DNA of 12,855 bases. It comes from an uncultured Lachnospiraceae bacterium. Its GTDB lineage: Bacteria > Bacillota > Clostridia > Lachnospirales > Lachnospiraceae. A program made the translations under genes and the position numbers. The DNA is taken from NCBI GenBank assembly GCA_905233835.1, contig CAJOGB010000030.1, forward strand, positions 1 to 12,855. Reading direction: 5' to 3'. The notes under the pieces are model-generated. The model searched no databases. It worked only from the letters and a program-made list of their open reading frames with translations, and was not told where the DNA came from. Positions 7,008 through 12,855 of the stretch are shown here, piece by piece (positions within the stretch are counted from its first letter, which is position 1; each line of letters starts with the position of its first letter).

Positions 7008-8837
7008 ATGGCTTCTACATTTTTTGGATTACATATCGCATATTCCGGATTAAATGCCTTTAACGCATCCATCAATACCACGGCAAACAACGTTTCCAAC
7101 GTGGAGACCGAGGGCTACAGCCGTCAGACCGTGGAATTGCAGTCATCTTCCGCACTTCGCGTATACCAGAAGTACGGCAGCGTGGGTACCGGTGTTAAGG
7201 CCGAAAAAGTAACCCAAATGCGTGATGAATACTACGATCAGAAATATTGGTACACCAATCCTTCTCTTGGTTTCTATGACAGAAAAGTATATTACATGAA
7301 CCAGATTGAAGATTACTATACCGATAATGCCGCAAATCCCGGTTTTTCCACCATCTTAAGTAAGATGTTTAATTCCTTGGATTCCATTAAGGATAATGCG
7401 GGAGATACTTCTGTTCGTAACGAGTTTATCTCCGACGCGGAAAAACTTTGCAATTACTTTAATCATACGGCAAGTTCATTACAGGAGTTACAGTCTACCA
7501 TCAATGACGAGATTAAGACGGTGGTGCAGCAGATTAACTCCGTTGCGCAAAAGATTGCCCTTTTAAATAAGCAGATCAACACCATCGAGCAGCAGAACGG
7601 TCAGGCCAACGAGCTTCGTGACCAAAGAGCGCTTCTCGTGGATGAGCTTTCAAAGATCGCTACCGTGGATGTGGAGGAAAACGAAGTTGTAAACTCCAAC
7701 GACCCGGATATGTATACCGGTGCAACCACCTTTACCGTGAAATTAAACGGACAGCGTTTGGTGGATACCTATGAGTATAAGCAGTTAGCTGTAAAGACCC
7801 GTGAAGCAAAGCATAATCAGTGCGATGTGGACGGACTTTACGATTTGGTTTGGGAAGATTCCGGAAACGTATTTAACGTTCAAAGTAAAACCTTAAACGG
7901 TTCCTTAAAAGCACTTTTTGAAATGCGTGACGGAAATGACGAGCAAAACATTCACGGCGTGGTAGACGGTGAAAGCCTTACCGGACAAAAAATCAAGGTC
8001 GGCGGCTTAAATATCACGGATATTCGCGAGTTCAACCTTCCGGATAACGGAATGTTAATGGTAAATAACTACGAAATCCCCTATCGCTCTTTTGAGGTAG
8101 AAACGGATGCAAACGGAACCATCGTTTCCGTAACCTTTGATTTGCAGCGCCCCATCACTTCAGCGACTCAGGAAGATATCGCAAACCAGAAGTTATCCGT
8201 AGGAACCACCATTAATTACAAAGGTATTCCTTATTATCAGAACCAGATGAATAACTTCCTTCGCAGCTTTTCTACCGCCTTTAACGAGATTCATGAACAG
8301 GGTCAGGATTTAAACGGCAATCAGGGTGGAGCTTTTTTTGTGGTAGATGACGGAGCTATGGACCGTGAAGGAACCTATAGCTATGACTATAAGACAAACG
8401 GCGGATTTAAAAATACCGACGATACAGTTCTTCGAATGACCGCATTAAATGTGGATGTGGCATCTGCGTTGGACGACCCGAAAAAATTTGCTGCCACAAA
8501 AAATATTAATAATGGTATCGATAATTACGATAATATACTTGGATTGCTTGATTTGGAAAGCAAGACCATTTTATATCGCGGAAATGCGGCGGATAAATTT
8601 TTGCAGTGTATTTACGCAGATATCACCGTAGATGCTCAGGAATGTGAGACCTTTAAATCCAACTACACCAGCATCATGGATGCCATTCAGGCACAGCGCG
8701 ATTCCGTTTCTTCCGTAGACGAAGATGAGGAAGCAATGGATTTGGTAAAATTCCAAAACGCGTACAATCTGGCAAGTAAAGTCATCCAGACCATGACAGA
8801 GATGTATGACCAGTTGATCCTTAATACAGGAGTTTAA
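7008..8837 (+). CDS. flgK: FlgK, hook-filament junction protein 1 (copy B)
   Basis: This is a second FlgK-type protein of 609 residues, clearly diverged from copy A. The N-terminus FGLHIAYSGLNAFNASINTT plus ANNVSNVETEGYSRQ carries the same SGL-x-A...ANN-x-SN-x-x-T-x-GY-x-RQ pattern. The helical domain contains ELRDQRALLVDELSKIATVD, and the C-terminus is AMDLVKFQNAYNLASKVIQT followed by MTEMYDQLI. Between them, roughly residues 240-480 form a beta-rich variable part. Cysteines occur at KLCNY, NQCDV, LQCIY and QECET. AAAAGGAG lies just upstream of the ATG, and the 15-base gap after copy A points to co-transcription. Whether both copies occupy the same ring position, alternate, or form two successive rings cannot be read from the sequence. 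Confidence 0.9.
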   Translation: MASTFFGLHIAYSGLNAFNASINTTANNVSNVETEGYSRQTVELQSSSALRVYQKYGSVGTGVKAEKVTQMRDEYYDQKYWYTNPSLGFYDRKVYYMNQIEDYYTDNAANPGFSTILSKMFNSLDSIKDNAGDTSVRNEFISDAEKLCNYFNHTASSLQELQSTINDEIKTVVQQINSVAQKIALLNKQINTIEQQNGQANELRDQRALLVDELSKIATVDVEENEVVNSNDPDMYTGATTFTVKLNGQRLVDTYEYKQLAVKTREAKHNQCDVDGLYDLVWEDSGNVFNVQSKTLNGSLKALFEMRDGNDEQNIHGVVDGESLTGQKIKVGGLNITDIREFNLPDNGMLMVNNYEIPYRSFEVETDANGTIVSVTFDLQRPITSATQEDIANQKLSVGTTINYKGIPYYQNQMNNFLRSFSTAFNEIHEQGQDLNGNQGGAFFVVDDGAMDREGTYSYDYKTNGGFKNTDDTVLRMTALNVDVASALDDPKKFAATKNINNGIDNYDNILGLLDLESKTILYRGNAADKFLQCIYADITVDAQECETFKSNYTSIMDAIQAQRDSVSSVDEDEEAMDLVKFQNAYNLASKVIQTMTEMYDQLILNTGV

Positions 8838-8873
8838 TTCGAACAGTAGCGAAAGCGAGTAGGAGGAGAACCT

Positions 8874-10607
8874 ATGAGAATTACAAATAAAATGATTACC
8901 AACAATGCATCCGGAAACATTAACGGAAACAAGGTGCTTGTGGACAAAACCAATACTCAGATGACGACACAGAAGAAAATCGCTCGCCCTTCCGAGAATC
9001 CGGTTATTGCTATTCGTTCTCTTCGTTTGCAGACCACGTTAAATAAGGTAAATCAGTATTACGAGAAAAACATCCCGGATGCAGAGAGCTGGATGGATGT
9101 GACAGAAACTGCACTTACCAATATTAAGTCATTGATTACCAATATGCGTACCCTTTGTGTCAACGGTTCCACAGGTACTTTAACAGAGGACGACAGAAAT
9201 ACTATTTTGACACAGCTTAAGGCATTGCAGTCTCAGGTCTATGCGGAAGGAAATGCGGATTATGCGGGACGAACCGTATTTACCGGCTATCGTACCAATA
9301 AGACCTTAACCTTTACCGAGGATGACACCAAGACCAGCTATAACATTACAGAGCCATCCAATGCGGATAAGATTTATAAGAAGCGCTTTTATACAAATGA
9401 AGTAGAGGTGCCGGCAACCGCAGACGAGATGCGTAACTGCACCGATAATATTAAATCTACCATGGATGTGGGCGAATCCGATTATTATGTGGTTCGTTTG
9501 GCGTATGACAGTATTGACGAGGTTCAGTCATTTTCCTATACCATGAATGGAAAGACTTATACTATGAAGCCGGATGAGACGGACCCGACAAAGACCGATA
9601 CCTATAGTTATACAAAGAAAAAATCCGACGGAACCGACGAAACCGTAAATGAAACCTATACCTATCAGAATTTTGCAAAAGGTAAAGATGGGGACGGAAA
9701 CGAGGAAAGCCCGGCATCCATTTCGTCTTTGATGGTCTTTGAAAACGAAGCAGAGTGGGCATCCTGGTCAAAGAACAACGGAAATGCAAATAAAAACGTT
9801 CCGGATGACGGTGCGGTTTTGATTAAATCCACCGGCGAACTGATTTTAGGAAGTGCCGTTGCGGATACTTATTTATCCAACGATGCCACCTTTGAGGTAA
9901 ATTACGATAAGACCGGATTTAAAAACGGAGAACTTCGCCCGGAGTATTATTTCAACTGTACCCAGTATACGGATGAAACCGGTGCCGCCACCAATAAAGA
10001 GGTAGACGCCAACGGAAAGACGATAGGAATTAAGTTCGAGCGATTTGACGAAAATGGTGAGCCGATTAAATATGACATTCAGTACACCGTTTCTCAGAAT
10101 CAAGAACTTACAGTAAATATGGAAGCAAACGAGTCCTTCAATCATGATATTTACCAGGATATGGGAGATATGATCGATATCGTGGACCGTGCGATTCGTG
10201 CTCATAATAAGGTAGATCAGATTAAGGGTATGATGAAGGCAAACGAATATCAGTCCGAATCCGATCAGGCCCTTTTAAATGAATGGTTAAAGGCAGCACA
10301 GAAGGAAGCGGATTACGCAGACGATAACATGCAAAAGAGATATTCCGAGCTTTTGGGCAACGTGGACAGCTATTTGGAAGACATTAACCTTTCCATCACA
10401 AAGATCGGCTGCCGCGGCGACCAACTGGCCATCACAAAGACCCGTATGAACAACCAGCAGGAAACCGTGGAAGAACTCCAGTCCACCAACGACGACATGG
10501 ATCTTTCCGACATCATCATTAAGTACACCGCAGCCTACACCGCTTACCAGTCATCCTTGACTGCCGCCGGAAAGCTAGGCCAGCAGACGCTCTTGAACTA
10601 CATTTAA
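8874..10607 (+). CDS. flgL: FlgL, hook-filament junction protein 3, enlarged
   Basis: FlgL forms the second junction ring and contacts the first flagellin layer. Its flagellin-like N-terminus (MRITNKMITNNASGNINGNK...IARPSENPVIAIRSLRLQTT, with the FlgL signature of a basic residue plus P-S-E-N-P) spans about residues 1-150. The C-terminal helices (about 415-577) include QAKGMM-like coils, ITKIGCRGDQLAITKTRMNN and LSDIIIKYTAAYTAYQSSLT, ending LLNYI. FlgL is usually about 300 residues. This one has 577 because of an insertion of some 260 residues (about 150-415) rich in Thr, Asp, Tyr and Lys, probably displayed on the surface like flagellin D2/D3. Four cysteines are present. AGGAGG (8861-8866) sits 7 bases before the ATG, and the gene follows flgK copy B by 36 bases. 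Confidence 0.92.
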   Translation: MRITNKMITNNASGNINGNKVLVDKTNTQMTTQKKIARPSENPVIAIRSLRLQTTLNKVNQYYEKNIPDAESWMDVTETALTNIKSLITNMRTLCVNGSTGTLTEDDRNTILTQLKALQSQVYAEGNADYAGRTVFTGYRTNKTLTFTEDDTKTSYNITEPSNADKIYKKRFYTNEVEVPATADEMRNCTDNIKSTMDVGESDYYVVRLAYDSIDEVQSFSYTMNGKTYTMKPDETDPTKTDTYSYTKKKSDGTDETVNETYTYQNFAKGKDGDGNEESPASISSLMVFENEAEWASWSKNNGNANKNVPDDGAVLIKSTGELILGSAVADTYLSNDATFEVNYDKTGFKNGELRPEYYFNCTQYTDETGAATNKEVDANGKTIGIKFERFDENGEPIKYDIQYTVSQNQELTVNMEANESFNHDIYQDMGDMIDIVDRAIRAHNKVDQIKGMMKANEYQSESDQALLNEWLKAAQKEADYADDNMQKRYSELLGNVDSYLEDINLSITKIGCRGDQLAITKTRMNNQQETVEELQSTNDDMDLSDIIIKYTAAYTAYQSSLTAAGKLGQQTLLNYI

Positions 10608-10617
10608 TGTGTAGCCT

Positions 10618-10756
10618 GAAAAATTTACCGAATACTTTTCATGTAGGGGACTTTTGAATGACATCGGTACTTAACGAGCGAAGCGAGTTTAGTATCCGCT
10701 ATGTCATTCGAGAAGCGAGAGCGTGTCCCCGATGAAAATGTATTCGTAAATTTTTC
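10618..10756. repeat. Large imperfect palindrome between flgL and fliW
   Basis: Almost the whole gap folds on itself. GAAAAATTTAC (10618-10628) pairs with GTAAATTTTTC (10746-10756), GAATAC with GTATTC, TTTTCAT with ATGAAAA, GGGGAC (10646-10651) with GTCCCC (10725-10730), GAATGACAT (10656-10664) with ATGTCATTC (10701-10709), and CGG-TACTTAAC with GTTTAGTA-T-CCG around an 11-base loop GAGCGAAGCGA. Only small bulges and one asymmetric internal loop (10710-10724, itself a near copy of the loop motif) interrupt it. It could be a small palindromic mobile repeat (MITE or REP type), an RNA structure acting as a transcript stabiliser, or a bidirectional terminator, since the outer stem ends in T runs on both strands. 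No clear target-site duplication is seen. Confidence 0.85.
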
Positions 10757-10772
10757 TTAAAAGTGATAAAAT
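10743..10772 (+). promoter_or_regulatory. Possible sigma-A promoter for fliW-csrA
   Basis: There is a complete extended -10 (TG-A-TAAAAT, 10764-10772) and, 18 bases upstream, a weak -35 (TTCGTA, 10743-10748) inside the right arm of the palindrome. The start would be near 10779, about 20 bases before the fliW ATG. This would let fliW-csrA be made independently of the sigma-28 units, as suits regulators needed before filament assembly. The weak -35 keeps confidence low. Confidence 0.38.
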
Positions 10773-10799
10773 AAAGAAAAAATGTAAGGAGAAGGCATC

Positions 10800-11261
10800 A
10801 TGAAAGTGAACACAAGATTATTTGGTGAGATAGAGATTCAGGATGACAAAATCATCACACTGGATAAGGGTATCGTGGGATTTCCTGATCTGACCAGATT
10901 CACCATCATTTACGACACAGAGAAGGAAGAAAAAACCGCGGTTATGTGGTTCCAGTCATTGGATGAGCCGCAGTTCGCTATGCCTGTAGTCGTACCGGGG
11001 GACATCGTTCCGGATTACAATCCGACGGTTAACGATGAGTTACTAGAGCCACTTGGCGAATTAACAGAGGAAAATCTTTATGTCTTAGTTACCTTAAAGG
11101 TACCGAAGAAGATTGAAGATATGACCATTAATTTAAAGGCTCCGATCATTATCAATACCGACACCTTAAAGGGCGGACAGATTATCGTAGAAGACGATGT
11201 GGAAGTGCGCTTCCCGGTATATGATCTTTTGAAAAAAGCGAAGGAAGGGGCAGGTGAATAA
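10800..11261 (+). CDS. fliW: FliW, flagellar assembly factor, CsrA antagonist
   Basis: FliW is a small cytoplasmic beta-barrel protein that binds either flagellin or CsrA. When flagellin is exported, free FliW sequesters CsrA and relieves repression of flagellin translation. The 153 residues show the family pattern: MKVNTRLFGEIEI, then ITLDKGIVGFPDLTRF, then WFQSLDEPQFAMPVVVPGDI and PDYNP, followed by VLVTLKVPKKIEDMTINLKA and PIIINTDTLKGGQIIVEDD. Length is normal (Bacillus FliW is about 143). AAGGAG (10786-10791) lies 8 bases before the ATG. csrA starts 2 bases after the stop, so the two partners are probably translationally coupled. Confidence 0.96.
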   Translation: MKVNTRLFGEIEIQDDKIITLDKGIVGFPDLTRFTIIYDTEKEEKTAVMWFQSLDEPQFAMPVVVPGDIVPDYNPTVNDELLEPLGELTEENLYVLVTLKVPKKIEDMTINLKAPIIINTDTLKGGQIIVEDDVEVRFPVYDLLKKAKEGAGE

Positions 11262-11263
11262 GT

Positions 11264-11479
11264 ATGTTAGCATTGACACGTAAAAAGGGTGAATCCCTGA
11301 TGATCAATAACAATACCGAAATCACCGTCTTGGAAGTTCGCGGTGATCAGGTAAAGATCGGTATTTCTGCGCCTAAGGAAGTTCCTGTATATCGTAAAGA
11401 GGTTTACCTCCAGATTCAGGAAGAGAACAAGGAATCTATGAGCGCAGACAGCTTAGAAGCATTAAAAAATTTATTTTAA
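11264..11479 (+). CDS. csrA: CsrA, post-transcriptional regulator of flagellar mRNAs
   Basis: CsrA is an RNA-binding dimer that blocks ribosome binding sites containing GGA, in Firmicutes chiefly that of flagellin. The 71-residue protein starts MLALTRKKGESLMI and carries the conserved core GDQVKIGISAPKEVPVYRKE. Leu4 and Arg6 on the first strand and Arg44, the main RNA-contact residues known from E. coli CsrA, are all present. The extended C-terminal tail typical of FliW-controlled CsrA is also present, with Asn55 in IQEEN, which I recall as important for FliW control in Bacillus. The ribosome binding site (AGGTGA, overlapping the end of fliW) is modest, which fits coupling to fliW. A strong terminator follows. 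Confidence 0.96.
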   Translation: MLALTRKKGESLMINNNTEITVLEVRGDQVKIGISAPKEVPVYRKEVYLQIQEENKESMSADSLEALKNLF

Positions 11480-11487
11480 TTAAAATG

Positions 11488-11532
11488 AAAAAACTTTAGG
11501 AAATTTTTTGGAAAATTTTCTAAAGTTTTTTT
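11488..11532 (+). terminator. Long A/T-rich terminator after csrA
   Basis: AAAAAACTTTAG (11488-11499) pairs perfectly with CTAAAGTTTTTT (11520-11531), and pairing continues inward (one G-U at 11500/11519, then AAATTTT with AAAATTT) to about 20 bp around a TTGG loop. The T tract runs through 11526-11532. The A tract on the left would also make it work on the opposite strand. It begins only 8 bases after the csrA stop codon and separates fliW-csrA from flaG-fliD. Confidence 0.85.
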
Positions 11533-11547
11533 CGCTTTTTCCGATAC
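11521..11547 (+). promoter_or_regulatory. Possible sigma-28 promoter for flaG-fliD
   Basis: TAAA (11521-11524), 16 bases, then CCGATAC (11541-11547). The -35 matches the sigma-D consensus exactly and the -10 differs in one base. Spacing is one longer than in the two upstream candidates. The -35 lies inside the right arm of the csrA terminator. The predicted start near 11555 leaves a leader of about 95 bases before flaG, and some promoter is needed here because a strong terminator closes csrA. Confidence 0.45.
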
Positions 11548-11581
11548 AACAAATAGAAGTAGCATATTCTTTTGTTTTACC

Positions 11582-11627
11582 CTGCCCAAAAGGCAGAGCG
11601 ATTTTTAAAAACCCTGCCGAAAGGCAG
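11582..11627 (+). repeat. Two tandem CTGCC/GGCAG hairpins in flaG leader
   Basis: CTGCC-CAAAA-GGCAG (11582-11596) and CTGCC-GAAA-GGCAG (11614-11627) are near copies 17 bases apart, each preceded by ACC. The second has a GNRA tetraloop, a very stable RNA fold. Neither is followed by a T run, so they are not terminators. They lie just upstream of the flaG ribosome binding site and probably shape the leader RNA. Confidence 0.7.
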
Positions 11628-11632
11628 CAGGC

Positions 11633-11642
11633 ACATGGAGGT
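11633..11642 (+). promoter_or_regulatory. Candidate CsrA-binding site over flaG ribosome binding site
   Basis: ACATGGAGGT matches the core of the known CsrA consensus (RUACARGGAUGU) at ACA, GGA and GU, 8 of the 10 positions covered. The GGAGG inside it is also the flaG ribosome binding site, 7 bases before the ATG at 11650. It lies in the single strand just after a stable hairpin. Binding here would block flaG translation. This is a motif match only; a good Shine-Dalgarno sequence supplies GGA by itself. Confidence 0.4.
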
Positions 11643-11649
11643 GTAAGTT

Positions 11650-12054
11650 ATGGAAATCAGTAGAAGTCTAGGGGTTACCCAGCCGGGACAAGGAAGTTCG
11701 GTGGCGAACTCTAATCCGGCACCTGCTCCTGTATCAGGAGTAAACAGCACAAATTCAGAAAGTTTATCTAATGAAGTAAGTAAGGTAACAAGTAACGTTA
11801 CCTCTCTTGATGCGGAATCTGAAAGAAAAGAACCTACCCAGGATCAGATCAAAAAGGCCGTATCAGAGATTAATAAGCGAGCTCAAGGAACAGAAGCTAT
11901 CTTTGGTATTCACGAAGCCACCAATCGTGTAACAATTAAGATTGTGGACAAGGATACAAAGGATGTCATCAAGGAGCTCCCTGCCGAGAAAACACTCGAC
12001 CTTATTGCTAAGGCTTGGGAAATGGCAGGTATTTTAGTTGACGAAAAGAGATAG
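11650..12054 (+). CDS. flaG: FlaG family flagellar protein
   Basis: The 134-residue protein has a Ser/Asn/Pro-rich, probably disordered first 60 residues and a conserved C-terminal FlaG domain (about 65-134): QDQIKKAVSEINKRAQGTEA, then IFGIHEATNRVTIKIVDKDT, VIKELPAEKTLDLIAKAWEM and AGILVDEKR, matching the family's E-I-P-P-x-K ... G-x-L-V-D-E-K ending. FlaG is associated with flagellar filament length or assembly in several bacteria; its exact mechanism is uncertain. It typically stands beside fliD, as here, with the fliD ribosome binding site overlapping its stop codon (TAGGAGGAA). The ATG has GGAGGTG upstream. Confidence 0.93.
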   Translation: MEISRSLGVTQPGQGSSVANSNPAPAPVSGVNSTNSESLSNEVSKVTSNVTSLDAESERKEPTQDQIKKAVSEINKRAQGTEAIFGIHEATNRVTIKIVDKDTKDVIKELPAEKTLDLIAKAWEMAGILVDEKR

Positions 12055-12065
12055 GAGGAATTCTT

Positions 12066-12855
12066 ATGGCTATTCGAATTTCAGGTATGAACTCCGGCTT
12101 GGATACAGAAGCCATCGTATCTGCCATGGTCTCCGGCTATAAGTCCAAAAAGGATAAATACGTAAAAGCTCAGACGAAGCTTTCTTGGAAGACAGATGCT
12201 TATAAGGCTGCCAACAAGAAGGTTTACAGTTTATATACGTCGATCAGTTCGCTACGTTATACTTCTGCTTATGCATTAAAGAAGACAAACGTATCTGATA
12301 CCTCAAAGGCTACCGTATCCGCATCTTCCAATGCGATTAACGGTACACAGACCTTAAAGGTAAATAAACTTGCAAAGGCAGGTTATTTGACCGGCGCTCA
12401 GCTTGGAGAGGAGACTTCCGGAAGCACAAAACTTTCAGAGGTGCTTCACTATAATAAGGCAGCAGACGGAACCCGTACGTTAAGTGGTGATACTTATACC
12501 GGAGGAACCGGACGGATTACCGTTACGACCGGCGGAAAGTCTACGGAGATTTCTGTTGACGGAAATACTACGGTAGATGAATTTGTTCAGAAACTGCAGG
12601 ATGCCGGATTAAAAGCCAGCTATGATTCCAATAACAAGAGAATCTTTATCAGTTCCGCAGATAGTGGAGCATCAAATGACTTTACGTTAAACGGTGCGAA
12701 TGCAGACGGTATCGCAGCTTTATCTGCATTTGGCGTTTATCAGGCGTCTACAACCGGAACGGCAGAAGCGGCTAAGTACGCGACGATGGCGGAAGAAACT
12801 GTTGCTGATATTGCGGCAAAGATTCGCGCTGTTGCTGAAAATTATAAGACCGTTT
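12066..12855 (+). CDS. fliD: FliD, filament cap protein, 3'-truncated by window edge
   Basis: FliD sits at the filament tip and folds incoming flagellin subunits. Translation from ATG 12066 gives 263 residues open to the end of the window. It begins MAIRISGMNSGLDTEAIVSA, the conserved FliD N-terminus, followed by a helical region (SWKTDAYKAANKKVYSLYTS) and a stretch ATVSASSNAINGTQTLKVNK typical of the FliD_N domain (V-x-A-x-x-x-A-x-x-G-x-x-x-x-x-V-x-x-L-A). A beta-rich Thr/Gly region resembling the flagellin 'hook' motif then appears. The ribosome binding site AGGAGGAA (12053-12060) overlaps the flaG stop codon, 11 bases separate the genes, and co-translation with flaG is likely. fliS would be expected next, outside the window. 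Confidence 0.95.
   Translation, partial: MAIRISGMNSGLDTEAIVSAMVSGYKSKKDKYVKAQTKLSWKTDAYKAANKKVYSLYTSISSLRYTSAYALKKTNVSDTSKATVSASSNAINGTQTLKVNKLAKAGYLTGAQLGEETSGSTKLSEVLHYNKAADGTRTLSGDTYTGGTGRITVTTGGKSTEISVDGNTTVDEFVQKLQDAGLKASYDSNNKRIFISSADSGASNDFTLNGANADGIAALSAFGVYQASTTGTAEAAKYATMAEETVADIAAKIRAVAENYKTV

Noticed and set aside
10618..10756. Palindrome as an insertion sequence or a CRISPR array
   Set aside because: It is far too short to encode a transposase, has no open frame, and shows no regularly spaced direct repeats. A non-autonomous repeat or RNA structure remains possible.
11241..11247. AAGGAAG before csrA as a CsrA autoregulatory site
   Set aside because: It has only the minimal GGA core, lies inside the fliW coding end where Lys/Glu codons produce it, and is not in a hairpin loop.
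11582..11627. flaG leader hairpins as a known riboswitch
   Set aside because: The two hairpins are short and simple, with no conserved junction core of a riboswitch class that I recognise.

Overview
The window is a late flagellar gene cluster with every gene on the + strand. It suggests a motile, low-to-moderate G+C Firmicute, most likely a gut or rumen member of the Lachnospiraceae (Roseburia, Butyrivibrio or Eubacterium rectale type). The reasons are the gene order flgM-flgN-flgK-flgK-flgL-fliW-csrA-flaG-fliD, the FliW/CsrA pair, strong AGGAGG ribosome binding sites, sigma-28 promoter boxes of the Bacillus sigma-D type, and a very large flagellin ending in a typical Lachnospiraceae-like C-terminus. 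The genus is an inference.

Layout. Positions 3-2498 hold the downstream part of a giant flagellin whose N-terminus lies outside the window. It ends at a good intrinsic terminator. A gene for a polytopic methyl-accepting chemotaxis protein (2623-4131) follows, but it is broken by two frame changes and is annotated as a pseudogene. A hairpin and a sigma-28-like promoter precede flgM (anti-sigma-28) and flgN (chaperone for the hook-junction proteins). A second sigma-28-like promoter precedes two tandem but different flgK genes and a greatly enlarged flgL. Between flgL and fliW lies an imperfect palindrome of about 139 bases that fills most of the gap. fliW and csrA are separated by 2 bases and end in a long A/T-rich terminator. 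A third possible sigma-28 promoter and a structured leader with a CsrA-like binding site precede flaG and fliD. fliD runs off the end of the window.

How the genes work together. FlgM holds sigma-28 until it is exported through the finished hook. Sigma-28 then drives the filament-stage genes. FlgN escorts FlgK and FlgL, which form the hook-filament junction. FliD caps the growing filament of flagellin, and FlaG is usually linked to filament length. FliW and CsrA form the post-transcriptional switch that matches flagellin translation to flagellin export. The flaG leader looks like a plausible additional CsrA target.

Most of the window is a recognisable flagellar operon. The parts worth a second look are the non-coding structures (the large palindrome, the flaG leader, and promoters that overlap terminators), the doubly broken chemoreceptor gene, the paired FlgK proteins, and the expanded, cysteine-containing surface proteins. 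I did not find an undescribed multi-gene system.
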